From the NCBI GenBank assembly GCA_030141605.1, contig JAQGDQ010000215.1, forward strand, positions 164,001 to 228,000: a stretch of 64,000 nt of DNA, in the 5' to 3' direction. Source of the DNA: Tubiluchus corallicola (lineage: Eukaryota > Priapulida > Priapulimorpha > Priapulimorphida > Tubiluchidae). Of the stretch, positions 42,701 through 45,344 are shown one piece after another; positions within the stretch are counted from its first letter, which is position 1, and each line of letters opens with the position of its first letter. The position numbers and the translations under genes are program-made. A model generated the notes under the pieces. The model had not been told where the DNA came from and did no database searches. It saw only the letters and a program-made list of their open reading frames with translations.

Positions 42701-44497
42701 TTATCGACCTTTCGCTTGTCTATTTTCGCACATAAGGAAAAACAATTGATTTGTTTTTCTTGGATAATCTTGCTGTGATGCTAAAGATTATTGATGCTAT
42801 AAAGTCGTTAGGCTTTTTTCACATATTTTTTTCACACATGAATGCTCAGCCAGTCAACGTAGAGCACATTGATGTTGTATTCTGGGCTCTGCTGCTTGCA
42901 TTAAGCATTGGTTAATTGTGTTTGTAGGCGAATGTCTCTACATAAAAGTGGTGCAATTAATGAGTGGTCAAGAAAAATTTCAGAAAACACTACACACGTT
43001 AAAACTCCTGTTGCTTTAAGGAAAAAAAAGTATATTACACCAAGCTTTTAATGATTAACTTTAACTTTGTATCATTTAGCAATTTTTAATCTTCATGGAA
43101 CCTGTGAGTGTCTGCTGATAAAAGTACTCATTATAAATTACTCAATAGCATTAACGATGATTTACTTTTAGGCGTTTCGCCAGGTGAAATTTACCACACA
43201 GCCTACTAAAACTATTATGGTAGAACGTCACAGTTATAGCCCCGATGTTGACGATGTTGATGCAAGTGAAGAAACAGGTAAAGGTACTGAAATGGACAGG
43301 TACCTTGAAGAAGAGATAGCTTTGTATGAAAAAAATGAACGGCTTCACTCTACGTGGAACTGTTTAGTCGAAACGTTGGAGAGCATCGAAGCTCTGGAAA
43401 GTCAAAATGATTGCCTCGCCAGCTTATTTATTGACGAAGCAGCACGACTGAAAAGTATTGCAAGAAAAACCAAACAGGATGGTAAAGTTTCTCAACCAGA
43501 TAAATTTAGCGCCAACGAAAACGAAGATATTGATATCCATGGAGACTTTGCTGAGATGAACAAGCAAAGTGCAACAAGCAAAGGAAATCTACCTTCAGCT
43601 GTAACATATAGATCGCCACTTCCTCCATTTGAGAAGCCACACAACACTGACATTAGAAATGATGAGTTTGCTGAAGATGTAGAAAGTTTTGCACATATTT
43701 CTGCAAATACTAGCCGGCAAAGTACAGCTGTATCTGAAAAGAGCAACTCAAGTGTGCATACTGTTGAGTGTTTTCTAAGCGTTGCTGAGCTCGAGGAGAG
43801 CATTTCTGTCGGAGATGACTCCAGCAGTTTAACTTCTCGAGACACTCCAGAGAGGTCGGCATCGTTATCCAGTGTTCATAATGAGTTAGCAGTTAATGAC
43901 AAAAGCATTGAAGACTTGGAGTTGAGTAGATCGTGGCAGTTTGGCGTGCCTGCAGGTGACGTGGCAGTGTCTGAGTCGGACGTCTCCAAGAAGCCAGAAG
44001 AAACTCCGACTCCGATCAGCAAGGCTTCCTTGGACGATGATGATTCAGAGAATCCTCAATCTAATTTAAGATTCGTAGAAAAATCAAGATTGGTGCGGTC
44101 TACACCACACCTGGAGGCAGACACGCTGCAGAACACCAACCTTTCAAATAGTTTCTCTTCTGTTATTGCTGAGAATTCTCATCCTAACAACAAACAAAAA
44201 GAACCTGTACCTCTAGCAGTGAGCCGCTTTTCCCTTGTGAAAAAGTTCCGTAATCAGAGTGCTAATAATGCCGATCAACTTCGCGTTTGGCCCGAGGCAG
44301 CATCGGCGAATGTAGAACGACCGAAGAGCGAGTACAGTTCCAGAAGTAAGCAACGATTTGCTCTAAACACTCCTGCCAATATTTCAACTTTACGAACCAA
44401 TGCTTGGACTGATTCCGGCAATTCAATATTGAAACAGTTGAATTTTAAAAACCCTTTTGGTGTGAGAGGTAATGAACATAAACCATTGCAAAAGTAG
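930..44497 (+). CDS. PKD1: Polycystin-1 homolog, 39 coding exons, 4218 residues
   Basis: Large membrane receptor/channel-like protein; in vertebrates polycystin-1 pairs with the TRP channel polycystin-2 at cilia and cell contacts (family knowledge). Seen here, by approximate residue: signal peptide 1-22; LRR with N- and C-terminal cysteine caps 25-147; WSC 190-285; about 12 PKD repeats 290-1390; REJ 1390-2000; GAIN/GPS with H-L-T, cleavage before T2312; TM1 2338-2358; PLAT 2387-2505; TM2 and TM3 2535-2605; cytoplasmic loop 2612-3140; TM4-TM5 3150-3230; TM6 3282-3300; polycystin (TOP) domain 3300-3525; TM7-TM11 3525-3735; tail with coiled coil to 4218. All 38 introns are GT-AG and all phases join. 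Length is close to human PKD1 (about 4300). LRR plus WSC plus GPS favour PKD1 over PKD1L paralogs. C-type lectin and LDL-A modules are not found. The start at 930 has a strong initiation context followed by a signal peptide. Confidence 0.96.
1233..3508. repeat. 42/43-bp minisatellite, about 53 units, PKD1 intron 1
   Basis: Tandem units of the form GGCATGTTAATGTAGTATGA + TTTTGATGTAGTCTAGCCTGAA fill almost all of intron 1. Variants include ...CTACTCTGAA (42 bp) and, after about 2830, ...CTAGCTCTGAA (43 bp), plus a recurrent 'taaaat' variant and one unit with a T/G-rich insertion near 2944-2968. The array begins about 100 bp after the exon 1 donor and stops about 65 bp before exon 2. Confidence 0.97.
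3573..3644 (+). CDS. PKD1: PKD1 exon 2: leucine-rich repeat
   Basis: A 72-bp exon, the classic one-LRR size, encoding SLKNNKIST...FFLGLSNLKQL. It enters in phase 2 after ttgcag and leaves in phase 2 before gtaaga. Confidence 0.92.
3825..4160. repeat. 67/68-bp tandem repeat, five copies, PKD1 intron 2
   Basis: Units begin with agtttcttt at about 3825, 3892, 3960, 4028 and 4096. Each unit carries a pyrimidine-rich stretch ending in ttcacag or ttcgcag, resembling a 3' splice acceptor, but no coding sequence fitting an LRR follows. Confidence 0.9.
4869..5035 (+). CDS. PKD1: PKD1 exon 3: LRR C-terminal cap
   Basis: Encodes LNLASNPWDCVCKLSFL and later cysteines (VCAKP, FCPKK), the LRRCT pattern N-P-W-x-C-x-C. 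Joins exon 2 in frame and leaves in phase 1 (gtaatt donor). Confidence 0.93.
5176..5667. mobile_element. Dispersed repeat copy A, hAT-like ends, intron 3
   Basis: Begins CAGTGGCGGCTCATGG and ends near ...GCAGTTCCACAGTG. It is clearly homologous to 14484-15046: both share the 'aaaattagtggggc-gctgc' head, the 'agccattgttttaatactgtgtaaaa' core and the 'tggttccatacaagtata' tail. No coding capacity is seen. The CAGTGGCGGC start resembles non-autonomous hAT elements; exact ends are uncertain. Confidence 0.6.
5719..6171 (-). mobile_element. Non-LTR retrotransposon 3'-end remnant
   Basis: Minus-strand translation gives a motif common at the C-terminus of LINE polyproteins: RWTGHVIRMPD...GKRKVGRPKKCYKDSL...QDRSAWRSAI (frame 5766-6158). 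It continues in a second frame (5719-6171) with a degenerate C2H2 finger CAKCQRSF...LISYLRAH. The frameshift between the two parts and the first finger His replaced by Tyr show a decayed, 5'-truncated copy lying inside PKD1 intron 3, antisense to the host gene. Confidence 0.8.
6239..6361 (+). CDS. PKD1: PKD1 exon 4: linker between LRR and WSC
   Basis: Encodes a polar segment (SGLIGKDTSSVISQIQNGND...) with N-glycosylation-prone composition. Identified by exact phase-1 joins to exons 3 and 5 and good tttag/gtgagt sites. No domain is recognised. Confidence 0.82.
6362..7218. other. PKD1 intron 4, no recognised content
   Basis: Unique-looking AT-rich sequence. Short open frames on both strands show no family features. 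Confidence 0.7.
7219..11327 (+). CDS. PKD1: PKD1 exon 5: WSC domain, about 12 PKD repeats, start of REJ
   Basis: A single 4109-bp exon (phase 1 in, phase 0 out at gtgagt). It starts with the WSC domain (ACSEYCDTQ...PVHCLCGVV...CGCDAV...KYCGKKF). About twelve PKD repeats follow, each 80-140 residues and often linked by 'E-x-I-x-G-L'. WxFGD motifs occur in repeats 1 (QWGWGDN), 2 (CTWNFGDK) and 11 (FEWKFGDN). Repeat 8 has an extra segment with RKKR (about 9495-9506) and REKR (9594-9605). The last 150 residues enter REJ: VLDGSKSYDPDFDG...LQFSWKCEV. Human PKD1 likewise packs many PKD repeats in one large exon, but here WSC and REJ start are included and no C-type lectin or LDL-A module intervenes. 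Confidence 0.96.
11328..12644. other. PKD1 intron 5, no recognised content
   Basis: AT-rich, no repeat array, no exon that would keep phase. Exon 5 leaves and exon 6 enters in phase 0, so nothing needs to be missing here, although a small symmetric exon cannot be excluded. Confidence 0.6.
12645..12800 (+). CDS. PKD1: PKD1 exon 6: REJ region
   Basis: 52 codons, phase 0 to 0, ELQESLFCMKDELLSS...YNFTLTVTKLGYSS. The 'T-Y-x-F-x-L-x-V-T-K' strand is typical of REJ. Acceptor atag, donor gtaatt. Confidence 0.9.
13212..13928. mobile_element. Outer inverted-repeat element carrying a nested transposon
   Basis: Left arm (13212-13265, agaggaagtaaaaatgcc...tttattttttaggagctttt) is matched inverted at 13868-13928 (aaagctcctgaaaaaataaag...cttcttct). 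Without the nested insertion the element is about 200 bp, a MITE-like size. Confidence 0.65.
13339..13848 (-). mobile_element. Nested mariner-like deletion derivative
   Basis: Starts CAGGGTGTCTATGAAGTCTC and ends in its inverse with about 59-bp terminal inverted repeats differing at a few positions, flanked by TA on both sides. The minus strand keeps transposase fragments: MGTPQEKAQCVSWFIETKS...YRTKYARDPP (helix-turn-helix type, DUF4817-like) and a short C-terminal-like piece in another frame. The catalytic part is missing, so it cannot move on its own. Confidence 0.85.
14061..14358 (+). CDS. PKD1: PKD1 exon 7: REJ region
   Basis: Encodes VVVVEGDVFSLSIECMSC...SNQLPTYQWKIKER...LVISADVLEPGKEYEFICVATQ. 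The cysteine spacing and 'L-x-P-G-x-x-Y-x-F' strand are REJ features. Phase 0 in, phase 1 out. Confidence 0.94.
14484..15046. mobile_element. Dispersed repeat copy B, intron 7
   Basis: Same family and orientation as 5176-5667, with short internal duplications of a 'tgtaattttaat' segment. Ends near a G-run and gcactgcag. No coding capacity. Confidence 0.6.
15122..15291 (+). CDS. PKD1: PKD1 exon 8: REJ region
   Basis: Encodes NLPPTFAADSGCVVEPTSG...EFQFSCSGFSDPEGGSLTYK, the REJ motif with two cysteines and 'D-P-E-G...L-x-Y'. Phase 1 in, phase 0 out. Confidence 0.94.
15741..15904 (+). CDS. PKD1: PKD1 exon 9: REJ region
   Basis: Encodes YLTLYKGSLNTGTFLLPSG...VYKVSIVIHVYDNLQ, typical late-REJ strands. 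Phase 0 in, phase 2 out. Confidence 0.93.
16102..16261 (+). CDS. PKD1: PKD1 exon 10: REJ to GAIN linker
   Basis: Encodes SIDVVVTPLILLADVSDDVDSD... then helical SVVLLQLNE. Good phase joins and gtaagt donor. Confidence 0.92.
16521..16643 (+). CDS. PKD1: PKD1 exon 11: GAIN subdomain A helices
   Basis: 41 codons of amphipathic helix (EERQIIGEAVIKAAEASEI), phase 0 to 0. Position before the GPS fits the helical part of a GAIN domain. Confidence 0.9.
16775..17769 (+). CDS. PKD1: PKD1 exon 12: GAIN domain
   Basis: 331 codons. First half is helical; the second half has beta strands (VVSLSFHDSSGAQIPVFGL, KVEFLIHPS). Two basic clusters stand out: RKKR at 17555-17566 and KAKR at 17624-17635, in a hydrophilic insert. 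Leaves in phase 2. Confidence 0.95.
17802..18589. mobile_element. Tigger/pogo-like inverted-repeat element, copy A, intron 12
   Basis: Starts CAGCAAATCCTCGCTTAACG after TA and ends with the imperfect inverse (taaacgaggacttgctg). A relative lies at 34177-34870. 'Cttaacga' TIRs and a TA target resemble the pogo/Tigger group. No transposase is seen. Confidence 0.7.
18807..19059 (+). CDS. PKD1: PKD1 exon 13: GPS autoproteolysis motif
   Basis: Encodes LCQYYDEGSDSWD...TVCFYSHLTLLGASI. The H-L-T triad is intact; cleavage would fall between codons at 18999 and 19000. Two of the four GPS cysteines found in adhesion GPCRs are absent, as I recall is also true of vertebrate polycystin-1. Phase 2 in, phase 0 out. 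Confidence 0.95.
19155..19539. mobile_element. hAT-like MITE with perfect 8-bp target duplication, intron 13
   Basis: 385 bp. Terminal inverted repeats CAGGGCCTATTTCA at both ends, extended by inner G-rich/C-rich arms (gaagtgggg...ccccacttc). Flanked by cttgattg at 19147-19154 and 19540-19547. No ORF. Confidence 0.9.
19673..19868 (+). CDS. PKD1: PKD1 exon 14: TM1 and start of PLAT
   Basis: TM1 is PVALITICVAAFVYLCTLYW followed by basic ARKRDLRHS (cytoplasmic). Then PLCGPDGPFKFHITVVTGA opens the PLAT domain. Phase 0 in, phase 1 out. Confidence 0.96.
20202..20388 (+). CDS. PKD1: PKD1 exon 15: PLAT domain core
   Basis: GTSANVGINLLGER...RHLQQKGAFQRNGVDQF...TLGYIRKIHVWHDNTGLYPDW, a near-complete match to the PLAT/LH2 consensus. 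Its donor gtaagg runs straight into a GA microsatellite. Confidence 0.97.
20394..20740. repeat. GA-rich microsatellite tract, intron 15
   Basis: Long (GA)n blocks at 20394-20426 and 20460-20508, followed by degenerate GA/GAAG blocks with a recurring 'attgtgtgtgaga' spacer. The repeat begins at about donor position +6 of exon 15. Arg/Glu and Leu/Ser open frames here are artefacts. Confidence 0.95.
20822..20943 (+). CDS. PKD1: PKD1 exon 16: end of PLAT
   Basis: WFLSHIIIHDVQANRRFYF...DAWLSFYYEDGQLEKTV, the C-terminal PLAT strands. Phase 2 in, phase 1 out. Confidence 0.95.
21047..21385. mobile_element. TA-type MITE, copy A, intron 16
   Basis: Inverted ends CTTATATCTCGGTTTGCCGGAC and its inverse (gtccggcaaaccgagatgtaag). 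A relative lies at 41240-41563. No ORF. Confidence 0.75.
21552..21757 (+). CDS. PKD1: PKD1 exon 17: juxtamembrane and TM2
   Basis: KFSDRHIWVSVVEHAAGKHFTFVQRLTCC (split here as the PKD1-family F-x-D-x-H-x-W and Q-R-L-x-C-C signatures), then TM2 ATLLYSFICANAMWYGL. Phase 1 in, phase 0 out. Confidence 0.96.
21801..22389. mobile_element. hAT-like non-autonomous element, intron 17
   Basis: Left end CAGGGGCATAGCCAGG, right end inverse of CAGTCACGTAGCTAATGC. Flanks agttaaag and agttagaa are a degraded 8-bp duplication (6 of 8). No ORF. Confidence 0.7.
22525..22653 (+). CDS. PKD1: PKD1 exon 18: TM3
   Basis: VSAPFALSWEEVAVGIVTS then ITVFPLNFLIIQIFRLSK; 43 codons, phase 0 to 0. The S-W-E-E-x-x-V-G-I pattern and P-x-N-x-L-I are typical of polycystin-1 TM3. 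Confidence 0.96.
23421..23534 (+). CDS. PKD1: PKD1 exon 19: start of TM3-TM4 cytoplasmic loop
   Basis: PIKKKSPVPERTCTAQSLEI...SSPKSGVRSW, 38 codons, phase 0 to 0. Basic then Ser-rich; no domain. Confidence 0.85.
23571..24268. mobile_element. Probable DNA-transposon relic, intron 19
   Basis: Ends show imperfect inversion: TAGGGCTCCATGCGTAATGC at the left, and ...ttatgtacacatggagctg at the right. Inner arms repeat the 'gtaat-ccgtaatg / cattacggatcacgcatca' theme. Poly-G at 23856-23869. Ends are uncertain. Confidence 0.45.
24269..25497. other. Rest of PKD1 intron 19, no recognised content
   Basis: AT-rich with a short (TG)n-like stretch near 25190-25220. No exon needed by phase. Confidence 0.6.
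25498..25608 (+). CDS. PKD1: PKD1 exon 20: cytoplasmic loop
   Basis: IPRLRRAMAVRHLEWSFDSK...DSHARE, 37 codons, phase 0 to 0, with an unusual but valid gttaga donor. Contains the first tryptophan-acidic motif (EWSFDS). Confidence 0.85.
25726..25906 (+). CDS. PKD1: PKD1 exon 21: cytoplasmic loop, first RPxSAHPR and DSWD
   Basis: VIKCEELNTTDN...GPKRPSSAHPRHD...MRADSWDDDDDGDS. Phase 0 in, phase 1 out. Confidence 0.9.
26735..27350. repeat. 37-bp minisatellite, about 16 units, intron 21
   Basis: Unit CAACAAGTTGTGCAATCTTA + GTTACATTCATGCAAAA, with T/C and A/G variants. The array ends about 95 bp before exon 22. Confidence 0.95.
27445..27727 (+). CDS. PKD1: PKD1 exon 22: cytoplasmic loop
   Basis: Basic GRPHTGYKRRRVTERA, acidic RWSIDDDDIVDEKEQ, then AQRPTTSYGRRGLSG. 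Phase 1 in, phase 2 out. Confidence 0.92.
27728..28524. other. PKD1 intron 22, no recognised content
   Basis: T-rich non-repetitive sequence, no supported gene. Confidence 0.6.
28525..28953 (+). CDS. PKD1: PKD1 exon 23: repeated DSWD / RPxSAHP motifs
   Basis: Densest part of the loop: RPSTARPATSAGHASR, LDDSWDFQ, LSDSWDASNY, SNDWDASDYK, VESWEELNF, ARPESAHPRRRD, RKDSWDESDDE, VRPQSAHPKR. Phase 2 in and out. Confidence 0.93.
28954..29874. other. PKD1 intron 23, no recognised content
   Basis: Non-repetitive AT-rich sequence; short open frames only. Confidence 0.6.
29875..30051 (+). CDS. PKD1: PKD1 exon 24: cytoplasmic loop
   Basis: RGKSATERESLDSWSDIEAS...SPDLEEKLWQEWQKLP. Contains another DSW motif and an amphipathic Trp-rich helix. 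Phase 2 in and out. Confidence 0.92.
30419..30573 (+). CDS. PKD1: PKD1 exon 25: cytoplasmic loop
   Basis: NLDDDLGIIDTDPGLNESQD...RPKFQFRTGLDET...ADFDWSES. Phase 2 in, phase 1 out. Confidence 0.92.
30664..31362. mobile_element. hAT-like element with triplicated left end, intron 25
   Basis: Left end CAGGGCCGTCTTGACGC, right end inverse of CAAGGCCGTTTC. The left terminus is tandemly repeated three times at 49-bp spacing (30664, 30713, 30762). No clear target duplication and no ORF. Confidence 0.65.
31466..31600 (+). CDS. PKD1: PKD1 exon 26: end of cytoplasmic loop
   Basis: GDDEICAKEEKVFSNHRDEE...YHEPPESVCKIQNCN, phase 1 in and out. Its donor sequence is the first of three tandem copies. Confidence 0.9.
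31593..31817. repeat. 78-bp tandem triplication of the exon 26 splice donor
   Basis: ctgtaacggtaagatc occurs at 31593, 31671 and 31749, each followed by the same 'attgtaacagatac...gaagccacccaccaccc' tail. The unit covers the last 8 bases of exon 26 and the donor. Reading past the first donor meets an in-frame TAG after 15 codons. Confidence 0.95.
31942..32165 (+). CDS. PKD1: PKD1 exon 27: TM4 and TM5
   Basis: LPHWCIYVAYFLCLVVCGFS and AIFILLYG form TM4; WLIAVLVSFAESLFIVEPMK is TM5. L-P-H-W-C-x-Y is a polycystin-1 signature. Phase 1 in, phase 0 out. Confidence 0.97.
32632..32748 (+). CDS. PKD1: PKD1 exon 28: end of TM5, short loop
   Basis: VIALALYISLIAKPTKDEDE...INTGNV, 39 codons, phase 0 to 0. 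Confidence 0.93.
32749..33871. other. PKD1 intron 28 with a hexanucleotide repeat
   Basis: Contains AAT/AATGAC/AATGGT simple repeats at about 33588-33742, mostly (TGACAA)n. The His-Tyr and Ile-Val open frames across it are artefacts of the repeat. Nothing else recognised. Confidence 0.85.
33872..34131 (+). CDS. PKD1: PKD1 exon 29: TM6 and start of polycystin domain
   Basis: SGFALEKAKRESRRLRHLHD (cytoplasmic basic helix), TM6 FLLYSTFVWIVVVINFAD, then the TOP domain begins. Phase 0 in, phase 2 out. Confidence 0.96.
34177..34870. mobile_element. Tigger/pogo-like inverted-repeat element, copy B, intron 29
   Basis: Related to 17802-18589 across its length (cttaacgact, gtttagcgatgtttcgtttt, ttacattactttctatggaagt) and ends with gtcgttaagcgaggac. 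No transposase. Confidence 0.7.
34964..35088 (+). CDS. PKD1: PKD1 exon 30: polycystin (TOP) domain
   Basis: AEGFWEWSELVLIPWLSETS...YKMVLGSIRVKVNRVIR. W-x-W and L-G-x-x-R are family features. Phase 2 in, phase 1 out. Confidence 0.95.
35214..35491. mobile_element. Short TA-type MITE, intron 30
   Basis: Starts CAGGTTATTTTCG after TA, ends ...TGACTACCTG. Inner arms share 'gacttatgac' inverted (gtcataagtc). Resembles Tigger-type ends (CAGGTAGTC...GACTTA). Confidence 0.6.
35726..35867 (+). CDS. PKD1: PKD1 exon 31: polycystin (TOP) domain
   Basis: CDFVNDNLHLGTCRRELED...LDWIMATENEHSAWLYTATT. Two cysteines likely paired. Phase 1 in, phase 2 out. Confidence 0.94.
35982..36113 (+). CDS. PKD1: PKD1 exon 32: polycystin (TOP) domain
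   Basis: GEYRGETGLFSGGGYVEEFS...LDQLNTLKQNNWIDN. Y-x-G...GGGYV and N-W-I-D are hallmarks of the family. Phase 2 in and out. Confidence 0.97.
36265..36372. repeat. (TG)n microsatellite, intron 32
   Basis: TG-rich tract with a (TGCG) end; a second TG tract lies at 36676-36750. The sequence between them contains repeated 'gtcctata-tt' words. Confidence 0.9.
36982..37156 (+). CDS. PKD1: PKD1 exon 33: polycystin domain end and TM7 start
   Basis: TRAVFVEFTLYSANVDLFG...VTLIMEFTVSGGV...FHRWRERIDILLICE. T-R-A-V-F-V-E-F-T-x-Y-x-A-N is diagnostic. Phase 2 in, phase 0 out. Confidence 0.98.
37602..37772 (+). CDS. PKD1: PKD1 exon 34: TM7 and TM8
   Basis: VVVFLFWVYLATKW (TM7), then FWNIVDTAVVLLSALNLGFY (TM8); F-W-N-x-V-D is conserved in polycystins. 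Phase 0 to 0. Confidence 0.97.
37826..37905 (+). repeat. Possible tRNA-derived SINE head, intron 34
   Basis: gtgactagtggtaagctgct followed by gttagttggaaactgg about 30 bases later resembles a degenerate tRNA box A and box B. The match to box B is poor and no cloverleaf was proven. Confidence 0.3.
38692..38808 (+). CDS. PKD1: PKD1 exon 35: TM9
   Basis: TWNFMIANRSQFTSFRKTAA then TM9 NALLLFFLIIK. 39 codons, phase 0 to 0. Confidence 0.94.
38873..39522. mobile_element. TTAA-type MITE relative, intron 35
   Basis: Begins TTAAAGGAAAACCGGAACC and is homologous over more than 300 bp to 40196 onward (same direction). The right end (about 39509-39522) is degenerate. Confidence 0.5.
39780..39914 (+). 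CDS. PKD1: PKD1 exon 36: TM10
   Basis: ITRHLKYKKWMSQFGTCISL then TM10 LLGCCFISVLLLVACASFG. 45 codons, phase 0 to 0. Confidence 0.95.
40196..40797. mobile_element. TTAA-type MITE relative, intron 36
   Basis: Begins TTAAAGCAAAACCAGACCC, shares 'ccaatcttaaactgtaggtc' and 'actctttaaaatattgaaa' with 38873 onward, and ends near gtcttcctttaa. Lies 66 bp before exon 37. Confidence 0.5.
40864..41063 (+). CDS. PKD1: PKD1 exon 37: TM10-TM11 segment
   Basis: VTTARDFRSLWSSVMATIGL...SSGFFVSSAFVFLLFCFTLI then LIRG. Position corresponds to the pore-helix region of TRPP channels, though without a recognisable selectivity motif. Phase 0 in, phase 2 out. Confidence 0.95.
41240..41563. mobile_element. TA-type MITE, copy B, intron 37
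   Basis: Begins CACTCATGTCTTGGTTTGCC after TA and ends with its inverse (ggcaaatcgagatatgagcg). Same family as 21047-21385. Confidence 0.75.
41754..41868 (+). CDS. PKD1: PKD1 exon 38: start of cytoplasmic tail
   Basis: TKERLFYANQQDNIDWELVD then FAMKRFKLWAGIIKPKP. The 'D-x-E-L-V-D-F...R-x-K-x-W-x-G' pattern matches the start of the polycystin-1 tail. Phase 2 in, phase 0 out. Confidence 0.95.
41869..43171. other. PKD1 intron 38, no recognised content
   Basis: AT-rich sequence with no array and no supported exon. Confidence 0.6.
43172..44497 (+). CDS. PKD1: PKD1 exon 39: C-terminal tail with coiled coil and stop
   Basis: 441 codons plus TAG. AFRQVKF matches the family's F-R-x-K-V-x-F. Residues about 3815-3870 (YLEEEIALYEKNERL...ETLESIEALESQND) form a probable coiled coil, as in polycystin-1. 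The rest is Ser/Glu/Asp-rich and probably disordered, ending ...NPFGVRGNEHKPLQK. The tail is longer than the vertebrate one (about 200 residues). Confidence 0.96.
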   Translation, partial: AFRQVKFTTQPTKTIMVERHSYSPDVDDVDASEETGKGTEMDRYLEEEIALYEKNERLHSTWNCLVETLESIEALESQNDCLASLFIDEAARLKSIARKTKQDGKVSQPDKFSANENEDIDIHGDFAEMNKQSATSKGNLPSAVTYRSPLPPFEKPHNTDIRNDEFAEDVESFAHISANTSRQSTAVSEKSNSSVHTVECFLSVAELEESISVGDDSSSLTSRDTPERSASLSSVHNELAVNDKSIEDLELSRSWQFGVPAGDVAVSESDVSKKPEETPTPISKASLDDDDSENPQSNLRFVEKSRLVRSTPHLEADTLQNTNLSNSFSSVIAENSHPNNKQKEPVPLAVSRFSLVKKFRNQSANNADQLRVWPEAASANVERPKSEYSSRSKQRFALNTPANISTLRTNAWTDSGNSILKQLNFKNPFGVRGNEHKPLQK

Positions 44498-45344
44498 ATT
44501 GTTACATATATAAAGAGTTTAAACCATGCTGAACCAAATAATTGTTATTTGCTAATTATGTGTATATTTTTTAATTGTATAATATTGTATACTACATTTT
44601 ATGGATCAAAATAGTGCAATATTTTAAATATGATGTTCTTTTGCCTAAGAAGAAGTTTTTCAAGATGTGCATTTTAAACTCGTAATTGTTTTGTTTAATA
44701 TCGTCAATTATATATAAGTTGTAACATGTAGATAATTCTTATTACAAAGTATCTTATCCTTTATATTCGACTGCTAACATTTAACTTAGGTTGTCTAAGC
44801 TAGCTTTAATGAATAAGGCAATTTCATTACCTGCGTTGTGTTTTATAATCCAATGCACCTATTACAGAAATTCGTCGTACAAAGCAAATTAATGGATTTC
44901 ATTTGCTGTTTTTATTGTAGGATTGTTCATTGGGGTTATTTTTGCTGTGTGGAACAGTTATAAAAGTCTTGGGCTATTTTTCTTTAATTGTGGAATACTT
45001 CATCTTTGATACCTTTTTATTTTTTTTTAATTTACATGTTTGAGCATTTAGGTGATTTCTGTTCTAGGATTTTATACTATGTACTATGTATTTTACTATG
45101 TACATTTTTTGCATATGTTTCAATTGGCACTAAATTTTTTGTAGAGTTCATTCACTATAAGAACTTGGGTGATTTCAGTTGTTTTTGAAAGCCAGTGTGA
45201 CTTGGCCTGCATTTTTAAAGTTCGTCTTGTCACCATTATGTAATTTTAGCTATTTCTGTGATATGCGACATTGTGTCATTGTAAATATGTAATGAATTTG
45301 ACAATATTGACATGCCGTCATTTGCATAGCGCTATGAATGATTG
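44498..45344 (+). other. PKD1 3' UTR and downstream flank
   Basis: AT-rich non-coding sequence after the stop. No canonical AATAAA was found close enough to place the poly(A) site with confidence. Confidence 0.5.

Noticed and set aside
7219-44497. Sperm REJ receptor or PKD1L paralog instead of PKD1
   Set aside because: The LRR cap, WSC domain, many PKD repeats, PKD1-type GPS and coiled-coil tail together fit PKD1 better than suREJ or PKD1L proteins.
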